From Saccharomycopsis fibuligera x Saccharomycopsis cf. fibuligera (lineage: Eukaryota > Ascomycota > Saccharomycetes > Ascoideales > Saccharomycopsidaceae): a stretch of DNA of 64,000 bases. The notes under the pieces were generated by a model that ran no database searches, was not told the DNA's origin, and saw only the letters and a program-made list of their open reading frames with translations. The stretch lies in contig CP012809.1 in the NCBI GenBank assembly GCA_001936135.1, positions 1,661,501 through 1,725,500 of the forward strand, written 5' to 3'. Below are positions 60,002 through 64,000 of the stretch, in pieces (the first letter of the stretch is position 1; each line of letters opens with the position of its first letter). Made by a program: the position numbers and the translations under genes.

Positions 60002-62116
60002 TCAAGAACAGTTACCAGTGAGCTTATTCTTTGGAACAGTGTAACCAGCATTCTCAAACGACGTCAAGTTAGGATTCGTGTAAATATCGAGATGGTCTTG
60101 AATGTAGTCATATGTTGGATGACTATCTGGATCACAGCCAATGTTTACTGCATCTTCAGGTTGGTAAATTCTAACATAATCTATTCTCATGATGGCTGGG
60201 AACTTAATCATTGGCCAATCAATATAAGCCCAGTTATTAGAAATACCCAAGTTAAGAACCATTGACATTGGTTCTTTGGAAATTCTTCTCCAACCAATGT
60301 TACCATTTGGATGCAATGCCTTAGCGTGAAGAGTTAAAGTTGGGTCATCGCCAAGGAACCAACGAATGTAACCATCTTCATTATCATTCAAAAACTCAAA
60401 CCCAACTTTTTGGAATTGAGTGAGGCCACCATGAGAGCCGTCTTTAGCGCCAAGATCATACCAAGTAGTGTTCATTGTTGAAGTGGCAGAAACAGCTTGT
60501 TGTAATGGACCACCAGTATAGGTATTCATAGAAGACACGGAAGCATTGTGAAGTTCAATAAAATCAAGATCTGGATAATACCAAATATCATAAGGAGCAG
60601 TTTGCAAAGATTGAGAAGCTACACCAACACCAAGAGTGGTATCAACTTCACCTTCCAAAGCATCAATTTCTGGTGCGCCTCTACCAGTACCTCTGTTTGG
60701 ATGATCTTCGCCTTTACAAGTACAAGAATTCAATCTTTGACCAGGTAAGAAACTGATGCCATCAGGGGACGATTGGTTAGGAGTAATACCAGCATCACAA
60801 TCTTCATAAGAATACGGCCAAACCCCTTCGGTACTTGCCAAAAATCCAGGTCTAGCTAAATTACCCATAGACCAAACACCTGGCCATAAACCACTTACAT
60901 CACCATAATTGGCTAATTTAACCGAGACTTCCATAGTACCTTGAGTGAAACACATCTTATTCCAACTTTGCAACATTCCTGATCTGTAAAAAAGACCATG
61001 ATTCTTGTAAGCATCCATTCTGAAAACCAAGCTACCGTTGGCAGTGGTGGAAGCATCAGGATCATACCATTCCAAATCCTTAGTAGCATCATAATGAACA
61101 TCCGGAGCAGTGAAGAATTGGTCATCACCATCATAAAAAGTTCTACCTTCTTTATTGAATTCATCAGAAAACACCAATTTCCATTCAGAGCCGTCTCTGG
61201 CCTTTCTAGTATGATATTTAGATGGGGTATCAGGATCCACCAAATTAGTTCTAATAGCAGATAACTGAGGATACTTGTAACGAGTTAAAACTTCATATGT
61301 AACTGGTTCACCAGCATCGATAACCCCAGAGTAGGTCAACGCAGGATAGACAACGAAAATCATAATAGCAGCAATGAAAAGACCAATAACACCAAGTAAA
61401 CCCCAAGTTGATCTTCTATCCAAATTTTTCAAATCATAAAGCATACGGTTATGATCATATTTGGCATCTTCGATTGGATCTGGATTATGCAAATAGTCAT
61501 CAGGCTCTTTTTCATCAATATGTAAAGGAAACGAAGATGCTGGATAACCCCCAAATGGAGAGAAATCGGCATCAATCAAAAATGGGTTGGTTGATCTATC
61601 AGAATTAGAGGAACTATCCGACATACGTGAACTTTTATTATTTGGGTTACTGCCGCTACCATCAGGCCCTAATAAAGAAGCACGAGAATTAACTGAGGCG
61701 GCCAACGACGTTACACGTTGACCGTTGCTGCTGATAGCAGGATAACGGTCGTATTCTGGAGGCATTAAACTTTCATGTGGATTTGAAGGACTATTTGGGG
61801 ATAAAGGAGTGTTAACAATGTTGTTGTTGACATTTGAAGAATGCAAGTTGCTAACTGAGTTGTTGACAGAGTTCAAGTTTGAGTTTGAGTTTTGCTGAGA
61901 GTAAAAACCAGAATAGTCAATATATGGCTTTGTTGTATTTGCGGAGGCAGCAATATTGTTTGCTGGATTATTGACGTTATTCATTTCACCGCTACTACCT
62001 GAATTGTTAGGACCGTTAAATTCTGAGCCGGAATCAGAAAAAGAATGTTGGTCGTTGAATGGGTTTTCTTCTTCGAGGGTGTTTGGGGAGCCAGAAGTCA
62101 AGTTTCTTCTAGACAT
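60002..62116 (-). CDS. KRE6: Beta-1,6-glucan synthesis protein, Kre6/Skn1 family
   Basis: 704 aa type II membrane protein. A Ser/Asn-rich cytosolic N-terminus (about 1-235) is followed by one membrane span (about 238-263, LGVIGLFIAAIMIFVVYPAL) and a lumenal GH16-type domain with the catalytic motif EIDALE (ExDxxE, about 481-486) within RGAPEIDALEGEVD. The LARPGFLASTEGVWPYSYE and NRGTGRGAPE blocks are characteristic of Kre6/Skn1. Known role: required for beta-1,6-glucan of the cell wall, acting in the ER/Golgi. Kre6 and Skn1 are close paralogues that I cannot separate by eye, so the symbol could be SKN1. No intron is seen. Confidence 0.88.
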   Translation of the reverse strand: MSRRNLTSGSPNTLEEENPFNDQHSFSDSGSEFNGPNNSGSSGEMNNVNNPANNIAASANTTKPYIDYSGFYSQQNSNSNLNSVNNSVSNLHSSNVNNNIVNTPLSPNSPSNPHESLMPPEYDRYPAISSNGQRVTSLAASVNSRASLLGPDGSGSNPNNKSSRMSDSSSNSDRSTNPFLIDADFSPFGGYPASSFPLHIDEKEPDDYLHNPDPIEDAKYDHNRMLYDLKNLDRRSTWGLLGVIGLFIAAIMIFVVYPALTYSGVIDAGEPVTYEVLTRYKYPQLSAIRTNLVDPDTPSKYHTRKARDGSEWKLVFSDEFNKEGRTFYDGDDQFFTAPDVHYDATKDLEWYDPDASTTANGSLVFRMDAYKNHGLFYRSGMLQSWNKMCFTQGTMEVSVKLANYGDVSGLWPGVWSMGNLARPGFLASTEGVWPYSYEDCDAGITPNQSSPDGISFLPGQRLNSCTCKGEDHPNRGTGRGAPEIDALEGEVDTTLGVGVASQSLQTAPYDIWYYPDLDFIELHNASVSSMNTYTGGPLQQAVSATSTMNTTWYDLGAKDGSHGGLTQFQKVGFEFLNDNEDGYIRWFLGDDPTLTLHAKALHPNGNIGWRRISKEPMSMVLNLGISNNWAYIDWPMIKFPAIMRIDYVRIYQPEDAVNIGCDPDSHPTYDYIQDHLDIYTNPNLTSFENAGYTVPKNKLTGNCS

Positions 62117-63883
62117 GATGGTTAAGTGGGTGAGTGCTTATCTTTGCCGTACTAGATTTGATCTGAACTGAGCTTATAAATCTAAATGTCTTTCGTTGTA
62201 TTTGTAGTGTAGTTGATATTGTTATTGTGGTTGAATAGTCAAATGAAATTGCGCTGAATGATCTCGAAAAAGGACAACAGGGGAAAAAAAATAAAGAAAA
62301 AAAAAAGTAACGAAAAACTGAAAACTCAAAAAGTGAAATCAAGAAACAAGAAAAACAACAGTGCAGTGATGCTGACTTGAACACTTGAGCGAAAGGATTT
62401 CTTTGTAAAAGAAAGGAAACGATAATTTCTGGAACTTTGATATGATCTTGTTACTTTGTTCTGAGTGCTAAGCGGTGAGGATGGAAAAGAACCAGATGAG
62501 CAACCAATGCGTGTGCGTCAGTTTAGCGCTTGCGGAAGACAAAAGACAGACAGTGATTCGGACTGCTGTTTGGGAGGTTAGTGTTTAGTATGGTATTGTA
62601 AGTTGTACTATGATGTACCAAGTTGTACTGTTTTGTACTGTTTTGTACTGTTTGTACTGTTTGTACTGTAGTGATGATACACAAGCGAGTGGTGAGAAGT
62701 AGGACAGGTAACTAACAAACAACAAACTAGAAACTGAAAAGGAAGAGAGAAAAGGAGAAGACGCCAGAAACAGAAGGAAGGAAAAGCAGAAGAAAAAAAA
62801 GTAAAATGTAAAACTAAAATTTTTTTTTTTTTTTTTCAGCTGGAGCGATCACAGAGTGCGAGTGGAAATGATGAAAGAACGAAAGAATAAAGAAAGAAAG
62901 AAAAGCGGCGGTGGCGGTGGGCGACAGACAAACAAAGAAGCGAGGAACGTCGACATTAAGTGGGCAACTGAGTAGATGACAACACAATACAAAACTGCCA
63001 GAACCAAATGCTACACACACGACAACGCTACAAAGACTACTATTGTGGTACACCTAGAGATATTACACCGATAAACAAGCCTCGGCTATTCATCCACACA
63101 CCGACTACATGATAGTATCTATCATCTACGATACAACTATGCCCACATATAAACAAGCAAGCTTGCCAATATCATCAACATCCACAACATCCTTGAGGAT
63201 AAAACGCTATCTTCTTGAATGTAACTGTAGTTTTAGCAACCTCCTTTCGCTTGTCATGGCGCAGCATGCTTACCCGCACAACGCCCAATCTCATCAATAG
63301 ACAAAGCAAAACACATAAAACTGCAGTATATCACAGCAAATTACATTATGACGCTTATAACAACGCCCTAGACGTCCGCCCTCCTAACCCCTTGCAGCAG
63401 CTTTTCGCATATTTCCGCCTTTTATTGCATTCTTCAACACTTACACCCTCAAACTTATGCGACGAAAAGAAAAAAAAACTGAAATTAATTAAAATTCAAA
63501 ACGTGACAGTCTTCAGCAGCCCCCGAATATGCGCCGCGGTGTCTTTCAATGCGCTATTATGTTTAATTATGTTACAGCATGTTCCAAGGAGTATCTGATG
63601 CCACAAGAGAACAATCCTAGGCATCTGATTGATACGTGGTCAAGGCAGCGTTCTGCGCGTGGCGCATGTAGCGAGGCTTAAAAGCCTAGACTTTGTGCCA
63701 ACTAGTCGTCTAGCTGGCTAGGATAGATAATAATAAAATAAAAGATTTTCTTTGAAAATTTCTTGAATTACTGAAAATTTTGTCAAAAAGAAAAAATAAA
63801 AAATTTGTAAGATCTAGCCCATCTTTCAAAGATCATAACCACTCGTGTCATGCATTCAGCACATTAAATATCTGCGGTAAATA
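62117..63883. promoter_or_regulatory. Upstream region of KRE6-like gene and beyond
   Basis: 1,767 bp without a supportable gene. It contains a GTACTG-based tandem array (62622-62669), A/G-rich tracts (62740-62815), a 16-nt T run (62820-62835), AAGAAAGAAAG runs (about 62888-62905) and a GC-richer patch with a perfect AGGCTTAAAAGCCT palindrome (63674-63687). Cell-wall genes often have long promoters. Confidence 0.4.
62622..62669. repeat. Degenerate tandem repeat of TTGTACTGTT units
   Basis: Five consecutive GTACTG cores separated by TTTT or TTT spacers (10- then 9-bp period), preceded by the related GTACTATGATGTACC. The array lies about 510 bp upstream of the KRE6-like start. Confidence 0.85.
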
Positions 63884-64000
63884 ATGTCTATTGAGGAAGG
63901 CTATTTCAAGAAGTTGATATCGCGCGATCGATTTCGAAAGATCAAAAAATTTGAATCTCTATATAGCATAGCTCATTTTGGTCGTGTGCCGCCACATGCG
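63884..64000 (+). CDS. Start of an unidentified open frame, cut by window end
   Basis: From the ATG at 63884 the frame stays open for 39 codons to the right edge (MSIEEGYFKKLISRDRF…). The basic, aromatic composition is protein-like but too short for any assignment. An AT-rich leader precedes it. It could equally be a chance frame. Confidence 0.3.
   Translation, partial: MSIEEGYFKKLISRDRFRKIKKFESLYSIAHFGRVPPHA

Overview
The window is chromosomal DNA of a budding yeast, very probably of the CUG-Ser1 (Candida/Debaryomyces) clade. The supporting signs are TACTAAC branch points with GTATGT/GTAAGT donors in short introns, a complex I subunit (absent from Saccharomyces), a candidapepsin-type secreted aspartyl protease, many poly-Asn/poly-Gln tracts, and near absence of CTG codons in well-expressed genes (I find none in frame in the ~730-codon threonyl-tRNA synthetase). 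No species is assigned. About 24 protein genes, three tRNA genes, one LTR fossil and several simple-sequence arrays can be supported.

Layout. 1-6.6 kb: a partial ankyrin-repeat gene divergent from ATP23, then a minus-strand run of a CENP-K-like kinetochore gene, RAD33 and a three-exon CTK3. 7.5-13.9 kb: an SMP-30/regucalcin-like gene, the spindle-checkpoint gene BFA1 and a small orphan zinc-finger-like gene. 14.6-22 kb: complex I subunit GRIM-19/B16.6, DBP8 divergent from spliced PUP2, and THS1. 22.5-33.4 kb: a Mediator NUT1/MED5-like gene divergent from spliced TRP3, then a Zn2Cys6 regulator behind a 2.2 kb leader region. 33.4-36.3 kb: a gene-poor AT-rich zone with two tRNA-His genes in a 132-bp inverted repeat. 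36.3-44.1 kb: TIM8 (intron at its 3' end), ATG101, a spliced BAR-domain gene, a secreted aspartyl protease with a broken propeptide frame, APS3 (two introns) and CBP4. 44.1-47.1 kb: gene-free, with a retrotransposon fossil. 47.1-64 kb: ERG1, a second large Zn2Cys6 regulator, an RFU1-like gene with three introns, tRNA-Lys(TTT) with an intron, KRE6/SKN1-like and the start of an open frame at the right edge.

The genes are mostly housekeeping and do not form one pathway. Themes are mitochondrial biogenesis (ATP23, TIM8, CBP4, complex I), ubiquitin/proteasome (PUP2, RFU1-like), membrane traffic and autophagy (APS3, BAR protein, ATG101), mitosis (CENP-K-like, BFA1), and cell wall/sterol synthesis (KRE6, ERG1). 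The main gain from reading by eye is in gene structure: introns in CTK3, PUP2, TRP3, TIM8, the BAR gene, APS3 and RFU1, several with tiny or terminal exons that simple ORF calling misses. The most notable content is an ATG101 homologue in a budding yeast and the inverted tRNA-His repeat zone. No clearly new multi-gene system was seen.
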